A stretch of DNA of 64,000 nucleotides, taken from contig OW051470.1 of NCBI GenBank assembly GCA_932521025.1, forward strand, positions 1,550,001 through 1,614,000, read 5' to 3'. Numbering within the stretch: the first letter of the stretch is position 1; every line of letters starts with the position of its first letter. Shown here piece after piece: positions 37,799 through 49,137 of this stretch. Origin of the DNA: Oscheius onirici (Eukaryota; Nematoda; Chromadorea; Rhabditida; Rhabditidae). A program made the translations under genes and the position numbers. The notes beneath the pieces are model-generated. The model saw nothing but the letters and a program-made list of their open reading frames with translations, was not told the DNA's origin and ran no database searches.

Positions 37799-37994
37799 CG
37801 ACCACATTGCTCGGAGGACGTCGAACGCTGGGGACCGTGCTGAAATGAGAGTATTGTAATGGAGAGAGGATGCGAAAAGATCCAGATCATATTTTACGGA
37901 ATCGAGGGGTACTCATGGCGTTACCAGTGTTGTTACTGTAGAGGATCTAGAGAGCATACTGTAGGCACCGTATGCTCTGTCGGCTGACCCTTGA
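37799..37994 (-). repeat. Inverted duplication, arm B, segment 1
   Basis: Reverse complement of 3245-3449, carrying the end of intron 3 and a partial exon 4 of the coiled-coil gene. A T/A homopolymer (37778-37798) separates it from segment 2. The 1.77 kb that lies between the segments in arm A is missing. Confidence 0.9.
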
Positions 37995-38851
37995 GAGATC
38001 TTTCTGACAACGTGCTTGCGTGCTAACTATTTGCGTTAGGTAGACACAGTAGGTAGGTAGGTAGTAGGGGATCTCAGGTCAGTCTATCACATTTCAAAAT
38101 ACATATTGAAGACAAATGAATACAGTTTTGACGTGTTTTACAAGTTTGTAGAGCTCATCCATACCTTTCGAATGCATTTCGAAAATTTGGAATTGGTTCA
38201 GAATTGGCCGAGATACGAAGGGTCGAAGTTTACCCAAAAACGGAGTTGGCGGAACACATTTCTCAGAGATGCGCGAACGAATCGGTCTGAAACTCGGCGC
38301 GGTAATAGACATTAGCTAGGGGCATCGGGCCAAGAAGACTATGAGATGAGAGATTAAATATCGTCTGGTTGCGCTGTGAGAAGGAGAGAGACAGAATTTT
38401 TACTCATGCTTCTTCGAAGGCTGTGTAATAGGTACAATAATCACAAGTGATCAAAACCCTGTAACTTTTAGAAAACAGCAGCTAGCAAGCTGATTTTTTG
38501 GCACAGAAGTGCCTGAATGAACATCGTCAAAATCTATTTTGGTTTGCTTGATTGTCTGGAAAAATGAGGGAGATAGAGCCAAGTGTGCAACAAATTATTT
38601 CCCATACTGTAGCTGTACTACCCAGGAGCAGAGAGTCGAAAAAATACTGTCTGTACTGTCAGATCCAGTGGCAATGTCCCCTTCCCTCTCCAAAGTCCCT
38701 AAAGTTGACTAACATTCAGTTCATCATCTCAAGTTTTTTAGACTTCTTGTCCCATTGTTGTCTCTACCCCCGGTATCACAACAAAACGAACAAAATGATT
38801 GAGAAATCTTTATTTTCTTCGATCATTTTTCCGCTGCCTGACGAGCATCAG
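37995..38851. other. Non-coding spacer
   Basis: A GTAG tetranucleotide run lies near 38045-38070. Otherwise I see nothing I can support as a gene. Confidence 0.55.
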
Positions 38852-39349
38852 CTAGTAGCTGGTGCCGAAGATACCGTAGACGAGAGCCTTGATGACGAAG
38901 AATCCGGTGAAGAGGGCCACGCGGTAGATATGGAATCTGTCCTGGATGCGATGCACATGGTGCATCATGTGTAGGAGGACGACGGCTGTGAAGGCGGTGT
39001 AGACAAGCGACAGGCCGGCGTAGGCCGGGCCGAGGATTCCAAAGGCTTTTAAATAACTTGTGGAAAAAACTTCAAAACAAAGACTACAGAAGACTACTTT
39101 CCAAAAAAAAATCTACCATGACTCTTTGCCTACGTTCTCCCCATCTTTCAATGAAAATTGAAGAAAAACTCACTCGTTTACGACGATTTTCAGCGAGAAA
39201 TTGATGATTGGACGCGATGGGTCCTGCTGCTCCTGCTCCTCCATCCATCTCTTCTGCTGCGCCTCCAGATGTTCCATCCATTTTTTCTGCTGCTGCTCCT
39301 GCTGTTCCATCCACATCGACGCTGCGTCTTCTTGAGCTGTCGTTGTCAT
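38852..39349 (-). CDS. Small membrane protein with glutamine-rich helical N-terminus, 126 aa
   Basis: Exons 39349-39174 and 39056-38852 splice (GTGAGT donor, CACAAG acceptor) to 126 residues. Residues about 13-42 are three near-repeats of an amphipathic Gln/Lys/Trp helix (KKWMEHLEAQQKRWMEEQEQ). Two hydrophobic helices follow (YAGLSLVYTAFTAVVLLHMM and VALFTGFFVIKALVYGIF) separated by HHVHRIQDRFHIYR. I do not know the family. Neighbouring frames of the first exon look open but are shadows; the chosen frame is the only one that reads through the intron into the hydrophobic exon. Confidence 0.7.
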
Positions 39350-40494
39350 CCTTCGGCGGTAGTTCTACTTGATCGCCAGTTGCTGTCCCACGAGAAGTGA
39401 CGAGTAAACAGTCCCAGACTTTACTCCCAGGCACAACTAACACAATTAGATAGTAAAATTGTTCGTGGAGAAGGGATTAGATCTGACGTGACTTGACAGT
39501 CATTAGTGCATTTGAAACTTGGTAAAATGAAGGCAGTTTTCAACTTGAAGAGGACACATTGCTTCAGGCTGAATCATCGTATGCTCATCGATGAACAGTT
39601 TCTTCCCTCCTCTTTCTTCGAACCCTCTTCTCATTTTACTGTTGTTTCCGATTCTTTTGTCTCCTTTACCCAGCACCTTCACAAAATCAATTTTCGGCCC
39701 CTTGTATTGCAATTCGCTATTGTCATGTAGATTCTCCTTGTCTGACGGATTTTGTTGATTTCTTCTTGTTCCTCGCCCTGTTGTGTCCCAAAGGAGAATC
39801 AAAAGTTTCTATTTTAAAATGTGTCTGAATCTCAAATTGAGGATAATCTCGACAAGATTTGTGTAAAACAAGTAGATTTTGTAACATGTCGAGACAAAAA
39901 AAGGAAGCGCAAAAGTTTTGTTTTCTACTACTTTGGCAGTATACTTGACGAGACGACGACAGAGTGACATGGAAGAGAAACTAGGAAGGCTCCAAGAAAG
40001 AACGAAGTGGAGAGATCTCTTTTTAGCTCTAAAAAGGCCGTTGAAAACCTTGTTGAAGAAAATAAACCGCAGGCTTCACAACTATCAGAAGAGAGACAAA
40101 GACATAATATTTTCTCTCCCACCTTGTCTCAACTTCAACCTGTCCCATCACCCTGTTTTTACAGATGCTTCATCTTCCTACCTGAACCAGTTTTCTCTCC
40201 GTTTCTGTCTACATCACTTCCTGTCCCCCAAAATAGTCTAATGACGATTTCTGACAAGGTTCAAGATTCGCTAAACACTCCCCCCATTTTCCCTATAAGC
40301 TACAAGATCGCTGGCCGAGATGGCCTTCCGTGCCGCTACGGCGACCCTTTGTGTTTGTTACACTTCCTTTTTGTTTTCATCTCGATTGTAAGCGCGACCC
40401 CCGAGAGATCGGTTCTGTTTTCTTATTCGATTTGACCCTGTTTGTTATCGAAACTTTGCCTTTTTCAAACCTCTTTTCACAGTAAAACTTCAGA
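39350..40494. other. Intergenic region before the transthyretin-like gene
   Basis: Contains a 100-codon minus-strand open frame (39802-39503) with no recognisable family or splice partner, which I do not call. No RNA gene or repeat stands out. Confidence 0.5.
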
Positions 40495-41574
40495 ATGTAC
40501 CGTTTGTTGATAGCGGCGAGTCTCATCGTCACAGTCAGTGCTCTGGGAAGAACACAATCTGTGGGAGTTACTGGTAAGTCTTGTTGGACAGTAAAGTAAC
40601 CTATTGGCTGTCCTTCACTGATAGCCAAAGTTTAACAAAAAAATGGTTCAGTATGAATCTAACGAGTACAAGTTTGAAGGAATTATGAAGTTGGGTACAA
40701 GATGTAACTTTTTATCGATGTGAGTCTGGAAACTAAGGAGACAAATATAACCCAAAGTTAGGGAAAAGCTCGAAATTTTTGAGGGGCCTGTCACTTTTCG
40801 GCATTATCCGAAAGACTACTGTTCTAGAGTATGTTCTAGAGATCTTTGAGTATAGCTTCTGGCCTGACTATAGTCTGTTCAAAATGTATAGAGCATTTTT
40901 GAATTTTCTTCATAGAACAGTTTTCAAATCAAATTGACGGGAATTTAGCTGCGTAGCACGTTAGAGCGTGTAAATGTTGCATACTCAGCCAATGAAAAAG
41001 TGCGGGCCAATTCAAATAATGCTCTCTATTTTTTGAACAGACTATAGTCAGTCCTTCCAGTCCAAATACTAAAAGTTACATTTTACGCTCGGCATCCAGT
41101 AAAGCGCCGGTTCATGATAGATTGTAAGGGGTTTGTACAGTATAAAAAATACCAGGGTACAGTCAAGTTACATTTCATGACTGCTTCTTTCAGGAACCCT
41201 CATCTGCAATGACAATCCAGCAGCTGGAGTCAAGATCAAGCTCTATGATGAGGACAAACGTGAGTTTTTTGTTCTTCCTGAAAATTTTTTTTTCAGTGAG
41301 TCCGGATGAGCACATGGCCACGACCGAGACCGACCACCAGGGACATTTCGTGCTGAAGGGACATGCCGAGGAATTTACCTCAATCGAGCCCAAATTCAAC
41401 ATTTACCACGACTGCGACGACGGAATCAAGCCCTGTCAAAGAAAATTGACCATCTACGTTCCGGACAAGTACATCAGTAGCGGCGAGGAGCCGAAGAAAC
41501 TTTTTGATTTCGGTACATTCCAGTTGGCTGGAAAGTTTGAGGGCGAGTCGAGAGACTGTCTTCATAGAGTTTAG
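40495..41574 (+). CDS. Transthyretin-like family secreted protein (TTL/TTR)
   Basis: Exons 40495-40573, 41194-41259 and 41297-41574 give 140 residues. A signal peptide (MYRLLIAASLIVTVSALG) precedes the transthyretin-like fold: VGVTGTLICNDNPAAGVKIK, LYDEDK, TETDHQGHFVLKGHAEE, PKFNIYHDC and KPCQRKLTIYVPDKY. Cysteines at the NDN and HDC/KPC positions are those that form the family disulphide. TTL proteins are abundant secreted proteins almost restricted to nematodes; some act as bridging or signalling factors, but the role of most is unknown. This gene is the best taxonomic marker in the window. It converges on the SEC14-like gene, whose stop is only 75 bp away. Confidence 0.95.
40865..41050. 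mobile_element. Inverted-repeat element (MITE) in the transthyretin-like gene intron 1
   Basis: Ends CTGACTATAGTCTGTTCAAA and its inverse TTTGAACAGACTATAGTCAG, with inverted similarity continuing about 45 bp inward. Its outer sequence is shared with the element in V-ATPase intron 7, so both belong to one family. Confidence 0.88.
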
Positions 41575-41648
41575 TTTCTTTATTGTTTATACTCTACATA
41601 ACAATCTTTACCCATAAATCTCTCAGTCTCTCTCTCCGGATTATGATT

Positions 41649-44600
41649 CTAGACCAGCCAGGTCTTGTACTTGACATCCTTGGACCAGACGGTGCCGTGA
41701 GAGTTGTCAAAAATGATCACATGCTCTCCGGCTTCCTTTACGGTCATTTTGCCAATTTCCGGATGGCAGTCGGTGGAGAGACGGAACTTGGGGTAGACTT
41801 CTCGTCCGTCTTTATGAATGGAAAAGTCCAGATCGCCACTGGAGACTCTCCAGAACCAGTTGAGCTCCTTGCCAGAGTCGCAGTGGACACGGATCTGAAA
41901 GTTGGGCCGGGTTAGAGATCAGGGTTGTTCGGGTTCGCTTGACGAACAACAAAGTGAAAATTTCCGCTGTTCGGAGCTCGAACAGAGTTCAAAAGGGCAC
42001 GAACACGAACATTTTATCCAGTACTAATGGCAATACCTATAGGCTGACAAGGGAAGTGTTTCAGGTCAAGGTGGAGTTTGACGATGAGTCATTCGATAGC
42101 CCATGACATGGGGGATCGAGGGGTATATTTTCAAATTTGCTTAGTCGCTTCCTGGACCGAGCTATGGCGGTTTTAATTATTTTTGGGGACAGCTTCCGAA
42201 TAATCTTTCGCTTGAAAGTGAAAACAAACGTGACAATGAAGCAGAGTCGTGAGCGCAACAGACTGAGAAGAATGCGGAGAATCCCCTTGGATTCCCTATT
42301 CGTTTCCAGTTTTTTTTTTACCAATTCTCTTTTTTGTGACGTTAATCAGCAAACGTCTGGTTCTTACAAAAAGCAGTGATTTGGGAGGAAATTCGTGAAA
42401 TGTTCGAGTTGCGTTCGCATGTTCGCGAACGAACATTGGGAAGGCAAGCTGTTCGTGTTCGGTTCGCAGACGAACAAAAAGTGAACTGCTCGGTTCGGCC
42501 CAAAAAAATTAGGGGATGTTCGGCGTCTTCGCCGAAAATTTCACTGTTCGCCCAACCCTGAACTGAACCAACCTCAATCTTGCTCCGGGCCGGTACATTC
42601 GTCTTCGTCAAGCCCTGCTCCAAAGGTCCATCCTTATCTTGTACATACCACCACTTCTCTGGCGTCTTTCCTCCAAGACGAACGTCTCCTTTCGGATTGG
42701 AATGTTCTTTTGTGCCGCCCCAATGAGGATAGATGTTGTGAGCTCCGAAATCCTCAGCAATGACCTCTTTCCAGTCTGATCCCAAGAAGTTGACCTTCTC
42801 GCGTGTCTGTTTCGACAGGACGGGGGAGATCATGGCATAGACGGTCTTGATCATCATGGGAGTGTTGATGAGGTAGATTTTGCGAGCAAAGTCGGGGAAG
42901 ATTGCCTAAAATTTGAGAGATTTTTTATCCATCTGTCTCCCTGTCCCTCCCTTTCCCACTATTGACAGCTCAGCCCTCATCCTGTCCATGATTACCTTCT
43001 TCTCCCAATTTCCTGTCACATTCCCTCAGCTACTCTCAACCCGACTACTATTCTCCATGTCAATGGACGACAATCAACCGAAACGCTTCTACACTACTCT
43101 TCCTCGAAATGTTCAGAACAAGTCCGTCGAACAGATGACAGAAGAGACCAAGGAAGAAATTGCCGAGCTCAAGAAACAGGCAGCTATTGAGCCAAAAAAG
43201 TGCTCGGAATGTCTAACAGAGTGAGTTTTTAGGTCTTAGTATATATGTGACTGGTTTTTAGGATGATCCAGTACACGGAGGATCACAAGGCTGAGGACCC
43301 CATGGTCAACCAACAACTTCTGGCCGAGACCAATCCTTTTGCTCATGCTAAAATGCGTTGCAATATACTGTAATTCGAGCCATTTTTGCTAATAAAGATA
43401 CTGTTAATAAGGATTGTTTAAAGCGAGTCTGCAGCTACTGGGAACGTGGGCGCTAAGTTGGTTCAAGTAAAATGGCGCGAAACGCAAGAAAAGCTGTCAA
43501 AACTTGGATTTTTGCCAGTTCTTCGACGATTTCAGTTCCATTTATGTTATTTCTTGTAAAGTGATATCAAGAAAGGTCATTTGAACCAAAATTAATAAAA
43601 AAAAATGCAAGAATTGTTTCCCAGAAAGTGTATTTTTGAGGGCCTATTTCCTTTCTTTCGGTAGTTTCTTGTAAGTTTCCGACTAGTTGTGCTCAAATGG
43701 ACAGCTTATAATTGAAAATACTCGAGAAAACATATAACTTCGGTCAAAAACGTTTTTTTTTCTCGTTGTTTTTGGAATAAAAGCGTTTTGAATTTGGCCC
43801 ACCAAATTTCGTAGCTTACTCGTTGTAAAGCATCCTTCTTTTTTGGTCCCCCTTTAGTTTTAAACCTCTCATTGTTACCTGCATAATCGTCAACAAATCC
43901 TTGTAAATCATCAAAGTTGGCGTGTATAGTAGATCCATACTGAAGCCATCCAAGTCGATGACAATTTTCAATCCCAACTTCTTTCCACCTTTTGCCTCAG
44001 CCCGTCTGACCAGCTTGAAAGCCATCTCCGTCTCAATGATGTTCAGTCTGAAGAGTTCGCTGACGGCACCGGCTTTGATAAGTGATTTGGGATGAGTCAG
44101 GCCGATAGATTGTACATAGATGACGTTTCCTTCGTCATCGGTTCCCATCAGACCACCGGGAAAGTAGTCGGCGGCGTTTGAGAGGGAGCGGACGAAAGCA
44201 TTCAGATCGCTTGGTTCCATGATTCCGAGGTCTTCGCAGCCAAGTCCTTTGATGTAGGTCAGGGCGCTTTTGAGCTTGGGCACGATCACATCTGAAGGTG
44301 GTTTGAATAAGATTCGGTGAAACGGCCCTGCTCCAATACAATTGAATCACTTGGGATAGTTAGAAGAGAGCTTTGATGATCGGTTTAGACAATGGGAAAA
44401 CGCGCCCCACGGCCAGTTTGTATGTTGTTTTTCGGGGGCGGCGGAAGTGTGAAAGAAAATGAAAAAATGTGGCGGTAGGTCGCGTTTTTCGATTGTCCAA
44501 AGCGGTCACCAAAGCTCTCTGTTAGGAAAAGACAGTTTTCAAGGTAACTGCTTCTAGCCTGGGACCCAATGCTCTTACTATAGAATGCTCGACTGGCTGT

Positions 44601-45713
44601 AATCTTACAGAAGACTCCAGTATGTAAAATCCTCGGGAATAGTTCGGTAGGCAGCACCGTTCGTTCAAACGTTTTCAGCCAAACATTGTCAGATTTTGAC
44701 GAGATTTCCCAACGCGAGGTTGTCTTGAAGAGTTTCACCTATTTCTTTCGATTTTTGGCGTCCAGGGGATTGTTTTACACGGAGAATTTGATAAACACAC
44801 TTAGTAAGCTCAACATAGGATGGAAAATGTTGAAAAACGCAAGTTCTTGCTGCTTGCTGGGAGTTCGCGCCAAAATATTTGAACGAACGGTGCTGTCTAC
44901 CGAACTAATACCTAATCCTCTCGTCTCTTATAACTCTGGTCTTTTTCTACCTTGACATGGTCAGAGTCGTACTGTACAACAGTCACTGTAGTCTTCTGGA
45001 TGACCAAAGTCATACTTTCAGTCAAACTACACGAGATTCTACCAATGCAATTTGATAGAAACGACACACGTCAAGAGTTATTCCCAGATAAGAATTGACA
45101 AATATCCTTTGGTATTGACAATACTCTTGACAAGCCTAGTAGCTTTCATTTGGACTAGCAACGACAAGTAAAACAGTCCAAGCTCAAAAGAAACAGTCGT
45201 TTAAAAGGTTCGTTAGCGACTGGTTAAATTAAAAATTTCTTATTTTTTCGCAGGCCTTTTTTTTTACAAATCTATCCTTCTTGATCATTGGTAGAGGACG
45301 GATTCCCGGGGATCTTATGTGTATAGGAGAAGCTTATAGTTGACAGGGTTGTCAGTTCAAAAGAAACGCAGTTTAAAAGGTTCGTTAGCGAAGGGTTCCT
45401 CCTAAATTAAAAATTTCATATTTTTTCACAGGCGCTTTTTACAAATCGATCCTTCTTAATTTAATCATGGGCAGAGGACGGATTCTTGGGGATCCCAAGA
45501 GTATAGAAGAAGCTTAGAAAAGACCGTTAAATTCTTACCAATATCGTAGTCCCATCCCATGAGCCAGCGAAGGAGATTGAAGTCCGTGTCATACTCTGGA
45601 TAGAGAGCCAATTCCGCTGCTGCCTTCTTCCTCAGCTCGGCAATCTTTTCTCTGTGATGAGGAGTCAGCTGGGCGAGAGACGGATAATGATCCTCGGCTC
45701 CCATTCTGAGCAC
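41649..45713 (-). CDS. SEC14-like CRAL-TRIO and GOLD domain protein
   Basis: Exons 45713-45539, 44291-43879, 42905-42573 and 41894-41649 give 388 residues. The N-terminal helical CRAL-TRIO-N region (TDFNLLRWLMGWDYDIG) leads into the lipid-binding CRAL-TRIO fold (IVIDLDGFSMDLLYTP, then YLINTPMMIKTVYAMISPVL and KVNFLGSDW). The C-terminal GOLD beta-sandwich (GKELNWFWRVSSGDLDFSI, ending VWSKDVKYKTWLV) follows. The family (SEC14L2; CTG/CGR proteins in C. elegans) transfers or senses hydrophobic ligands and, in worms, can modulate Ras signalling. Length fits. Intron 1 (1.25 kb) holds a MITE and a tandem duplication, intron 2 a G-protein gamma gene in antisense, and intron 3 a hAT-like element. The two ATGs at 45713 and 45704 are both possible starts. 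Confidence 0.92.
41922..42560. mobile_element. Candidate hAT-like non-autonomous element in SEC14-like intron 3
   Basis: The ends read CAGGGTTG and CAACCCTG. GTGAAAATTT and CTGTTCGG blocks inside the left end have inverted counterparts near the right end (AAATTTCAC, CCGAACA). GTTCG-type motifs are dense at both ends. No 8-bp target duplication is evident, so the limits are approximate. Confidence 0.5.
43057..43373 (+). CDS. Heterotrimeric G protein gamma subunit, nested antisense in the SEC14-like gene
   Basis: Exons 43057-43220 and 43262-43373 give 91 residues. The C-terminal two thirds have the GGL layout: IAELKKQAAIEPKKCSE, EMIQYTEDHKAEDPMV, then the NPF motif (LLAETNPFAHAK), ending in the CAAX box CNIL, whose final Leu favours geranylgeranylation. 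The protein would pair with a G beta subunit at the plasma membrane. The N-terminal 25 residues (MSMDDNQPKRFYTTLPRN) are longer than in most gamma subunits; an internal ATG at 43063 is an alternative start. AATAAA lies at 43391-43396. The whole gene sits in intron 2 of the oppositely oriented SEC14-like gene. Confidence 0.88.
43391..43396 (+). terminator. Polyadenylation signal AATAAA of the G gamma gene
   Basis: A canonical hexamer 17 bp after the G gamma stop codon, oriented with it and inside the host intron. Confidence 0.75.
44642..44905. mobile_element. MITE with TA target duplication, 264 bp
   Basis: Terminal inverted repeats of about 35 bp (GTTCGGTAGGCAGCACCGTT on the left; CGGTGCTGTCTACCGAAC on the right), flanked on both sides by TA (44640-44641 and 44906-44907). 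TA duplication is typical of Tc1/mariner-type mobilisation. No coding capacity. It lies in intron 1 of the SEC14-like gene. Confidence 0.9.
45186..45520. repeat. Two tandem copies of a 160-bp sequence
   Basis: 45186-45342 and 45358-45520 share AAAAGGTTCGTTAGCGA, TTAAATTAAAAATTTC, ATCCTTCTT and AGAGGACGGATTC in the same order, with small indels. A direct local duplication within SEC14-like intron 1. Confidence 0.9.
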
Positions 45714-47946
45714 TCTGTTTATTTAGACAATCTTTAGAGAAAGAAGATCTGTGTCATTCTGTCCTTCCCTTATCAGTTCTATTATGTGCTGGAAGAGAGT
45801 CTCTTCAGAGCAAGAGGGGGAAGCGTTCAGGGATCAAGTTGCTGATAATTGATTTGACAAGGAAATCGAATGGTATTTGTCTTTGATTGCAGTTTGACTA
45901 AAATTAAGTTTTTTTAACCTTTTATATTTTAAAGTTTGGCACAGGCAGTAAGGCAGAGGATTTAAAACTTGCCGAGAAAAAGGGAAAGAGCTTGCAGGTC
46001 CTTTCCACAGAAAGGTTTGGTTGAAAATCCGATGATATTTGACATAAATTTAAATTTTTCTTCTCAAAGAATTTAAACGATTCAACGGCTTCTAATCTAG
46101 TCTGGCTAGCTTATAGTCTTTGCGATGACATGGACAACTTGATCCCTAAATAGACCGGAATAACATCAGGAAATTTGGCTGAGTATCCAACGTTTGCATG
46201 TTATAAAGGTCTCGCGGCGAACTAAATGGTTTACGGTTGAGCTCTCTTTTTTTTGAACAAACCATAGGTAGGTTAACAATGTTAAAAACTTCTTCCAAAA
46301 CTTTAAATTTTTCGAGTTGTACTCCGAGCAAAAATTGTGATCGATCGGAGAAAAAAGAGAGCTCAAACTTCTTTCACCGCTAGAGAAGTACAGTGATTTT
46401 TACGAGAATCAGCCTTTCAAAACTTGTAGGGAATGCGTAAAACAGAACAAAAGACGCTTCCTTTTTGGACGCGAGTAGCCCGGGCAAGAGAGGGAGCGAT
46501 AAAAGCTCTGCGGCTTGGTAAGAGATAACACAATGGTGGAAAGAAGAGCACGGCGACCAGAAACGATTATCGCTGTTAAAAAAAACAGAAGAAGATAATG
46601 GAATCTTTTTCATCGATTTGATATTTCATGGAGCTCATTTCTGACATTTTTTGAGGCCGAGAGTTTTATACTTCATCGAGGGTAGGAAACTGTTTCAGGG
46701 CAAAAAATGAGAAGAGGTCAGCTCCTCCAAAAATAGGCTTGAAAGCTTCTCCCATATCTCTGCGTAATTGTAGTCTTATCTCTTCCAAATCACGTGGATC
46801 AAATAACAACGAACAGAAGAAGAAACAGACTATACTACAGGATATGTCAATTATTCCGAGGCAGAGCTAAAGAGAACGCTATACTTCTTCATTATTTACC
46901 AGACAACTTCGCCGATTAACGGCGTCGTAGCGCCAAACTTTTCTACCAGTTTTTTTACCGTTTGCTAAAGCTTTCGGGGGTGTGAACTTCAATTAATGCC
47001 GTTTGTCTCTGCTTTTATCCGCTAAATTTTGAGGCAAAAAATGCTTCTTCACAACTAAATTTAAAGCGGTTGTAACGCTTTTTACGAAAACAAGGAGCAA
47101 CTTGCTCCCAGTGGTCCCAAGTTCGACTAAATATTCCTCTGCCTAACTCACTATTTGACTTGAAAGAACGAGTCATAACTTGTCAAAGTTAGGTTGGTAA
47201 GTACTGCCGAGAAGCTTTCTCGGCAAATGATAAGTTTTGTGCTGGGAGAGCGACTTTTACCGCTTGTATTTCGGTCAAAATCGAAAATATAATGCATAAA
47301 ATATATAGCTCCGTGTTCAGCGAGTTTTTCTCTACAAGACCCAGATGATAACTCATTCTCGAAAAAAAGGTCCGGCCACTCGCTTTAATAGTATACATTG
47401 TTCCCCTTTCTTTTGCTCAATTATTTTACTCCAGAAATTCAAGAATCTGACGTGGAGGGCATACTTCCGAAGGCAAGGATCTTACGAACTTGCTGCCAGA
47501 GATCACTGGAAGAAGAGAGATGATTCCTGAAGGGTAGACAATGGAATTTGACTGAAGACTTATTTATTGACAAAATTCACGTGGACTTTTGTCAATTGAA
47601 ATTACCAGACTAGTTATAACAATTTGCTCGGAATGGACTCTGTTAGAAGGCAGAAGAAGGCCAGGCAGGCAACATGCAAGATGGGAAGATAGCCAAAGGC
47701 TCAACAACAAAGTTTTCTGAAGATGAGAACAACTGGGACACTGTTAGAAGATACACTCTAGCGATGAAAGCTTGAACTTTGCTAGAATAAATTAAAATTA
47801 AATTTATAACAAGTTAAGAAAGAACAGTTCCAAAAAAAAGCTGAAAATGCAGTTGAAGGTGCATTTCTTTTGTCAGAACACGTGTGGGGGGTGAATCTTT
47901 TATTAACCCATCTGATCTGCTCCTGCTCAACCTCATTTCTCGTCCG
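45714..47946. other. Repeat-rich spacer
   Basis: Contains a GGCTGAGTATCCAACGTTTG block (46178) with a GAACAAACCATAG end (46252), and a CGGCGTCGTAGCGCCAAACT block (46920) also present in both duplication arms. A weak exon-like segment (about 47435-47530, reading KFKNLTWRAYFRRQG) follows an ACTCCAG acceptor but has no partner. Nothing else is supported. Confidence 0.5.
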
Positions 47947-48304
47947 TTAGTGTTTGTGATGCTTCTTGTGCTTTTTGTGGTGACAGCTACTGTGGTCACG
48001 ACTGCCGCCATGATGTCCTCCTCCATGATGCCCTCCATGACGTCCTCCGTATCCGTGAGCAGGAGATGCCGGTGTCGGTGTTCTACTTCCCTGAACGGGA
48101 GTAGCTCCCGGAGTTGGCGTGTTCGTAGGCGGAGGAGGTTTTTTCTTCGGACAACAGCAACAGACGGCACAGATGACGATCAGAACTATGATCAGAATGA
48201 GCAGGCCGGCTGCGCCACAGCCTATTCCAGTCCATGCTCCAGTCGAGAGGAGAGTCTTCGCCGCTGCTGGAGTCGTAGAAACTACATCGGCTACTGTAGA
48301 GGCG
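47947..48304 (-). CDS. Single-pass membrane protein with Cys cluster and His/Gly-rich tail (last exon)
   Basis: Read on the minus strand from a TTTAG acceptor at 48305. A short Thr/Ala-rich extracellular part (TVADVVSTTPAAAKTLLS) is followed by one strong transmembrane helix (GLLILIIVLIVICAV), then CCCCPKKKPPPP, a Pro/Thr linker, and a tail of GGRHGGHHGGGHHGG and HHKKHKKHHKH. The Cys cluster next to the membrane is a likely palmitoylation site, and the His-rich tail suggests metal binding; both are inference. The first exon, presumably with the signal peptide, was not found. The overlapping open frames on both strands are shadows of this one. Confidence 0.65.
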
Positions 48305-48821
48305 CTAAATTTTTGGTGGGATCTCGAAGAAATTGGGGAGAAAGGTTATTCTAGAGCAGGCGACGTCATAGTCGAAACTACTGTAAGACACTTTTTAACA
48401 TATAATATACAGTACTTTAATTGGGGTACTGTAGAAGTTACCGTACGCTAAAAGTTTTCTCATTAATTAAAGAATTAAAGACTTTTGTGTTCTGAACAAG
48501 GTCACAGACAGAACAGCAAACGTGGAAAAAAAGTAAATGATCCAGACAGAAAGTGATATCCTCTGTGTTGTCAGAACATGTGAACAACGAGACGAGAAAG
48601 CTAAGATCGCCTGAAGTGTATTTCAAACTTTTCAACCCCTTTGCACTGTTTAAAAAAACTGTTTGTTCGGTATTTAAGGTAGTTCACCTGCCCGAAATTA
48701 CATCCGAAGAGTAGAGGGGTCTTGGAGTGATGATGAGCGCGTTGAATGAGTTGCTCAAACTACGAGATCCGCTGGACAGGCTAGGCTGGCGAAAGATGCC
48801 AGGGTAGACTACCTTCGTGTA

Positions 48822-48894
48822 CTACCACCCGGGATTGAACTTGTGATCTCTTTCTTCATAGACTGTCATCCTATCCACTCGGCTATCCGGGCCC
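48822..48894 (-). pseudogene. tRNA-like relic with Ser/Leu-type A box
   Basis: Minus strand GCCCGGATAGCCGAGTGGAT gives a good D arm and A box, and AGTTCAATCCC is a B-box-like end. Neither the T stem nor the acceptor pairs, and no proper anticodon arm can be drawn. Decayed tRNA or tRNA-derived element. Confidence 0.5.
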
Positions 48895-49137
48895 CTTTGC
48901 ACTGTAAAAATGCGAATCTGAGGGCAACCTTTTTTATCGAAATTTTGCGAGGAATCCGGCTGCCACGTCCGTTTTTCGAAATGGTCCCGTTTTCACTTTT
49001 TTTTTTCAAGTCCCTCTATGGTTTGGTACTCTGAAGTCGAAGGTAGCAAGTCATGTCCTGTTGAGAATTTAAGCAGCAAAGTTTTGAACTTGGAAAAACT
49101 TGGAAAGTTCTATTACTGTTGTAGGGATACGACGTCG

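Noticed and set aside
39503-39802. 100-codon minus-strand frame
   Set aside because: No recognisable domain, no splice partner, and length within chance for this composition.
47435-47530. Exon-like segment KFKNLTWRAYFRRQG after an ACTCCAG acceptor
   Set aside because: No in-phase exon upstream and no family match.
47884-48451. Overlapping plus-strand frames rich in Ser, Arg and Cys
   Set aside because: They are shadows of the minus-strand membrane/His-rich frame, which has a coherent hydrophobic helix and tail.
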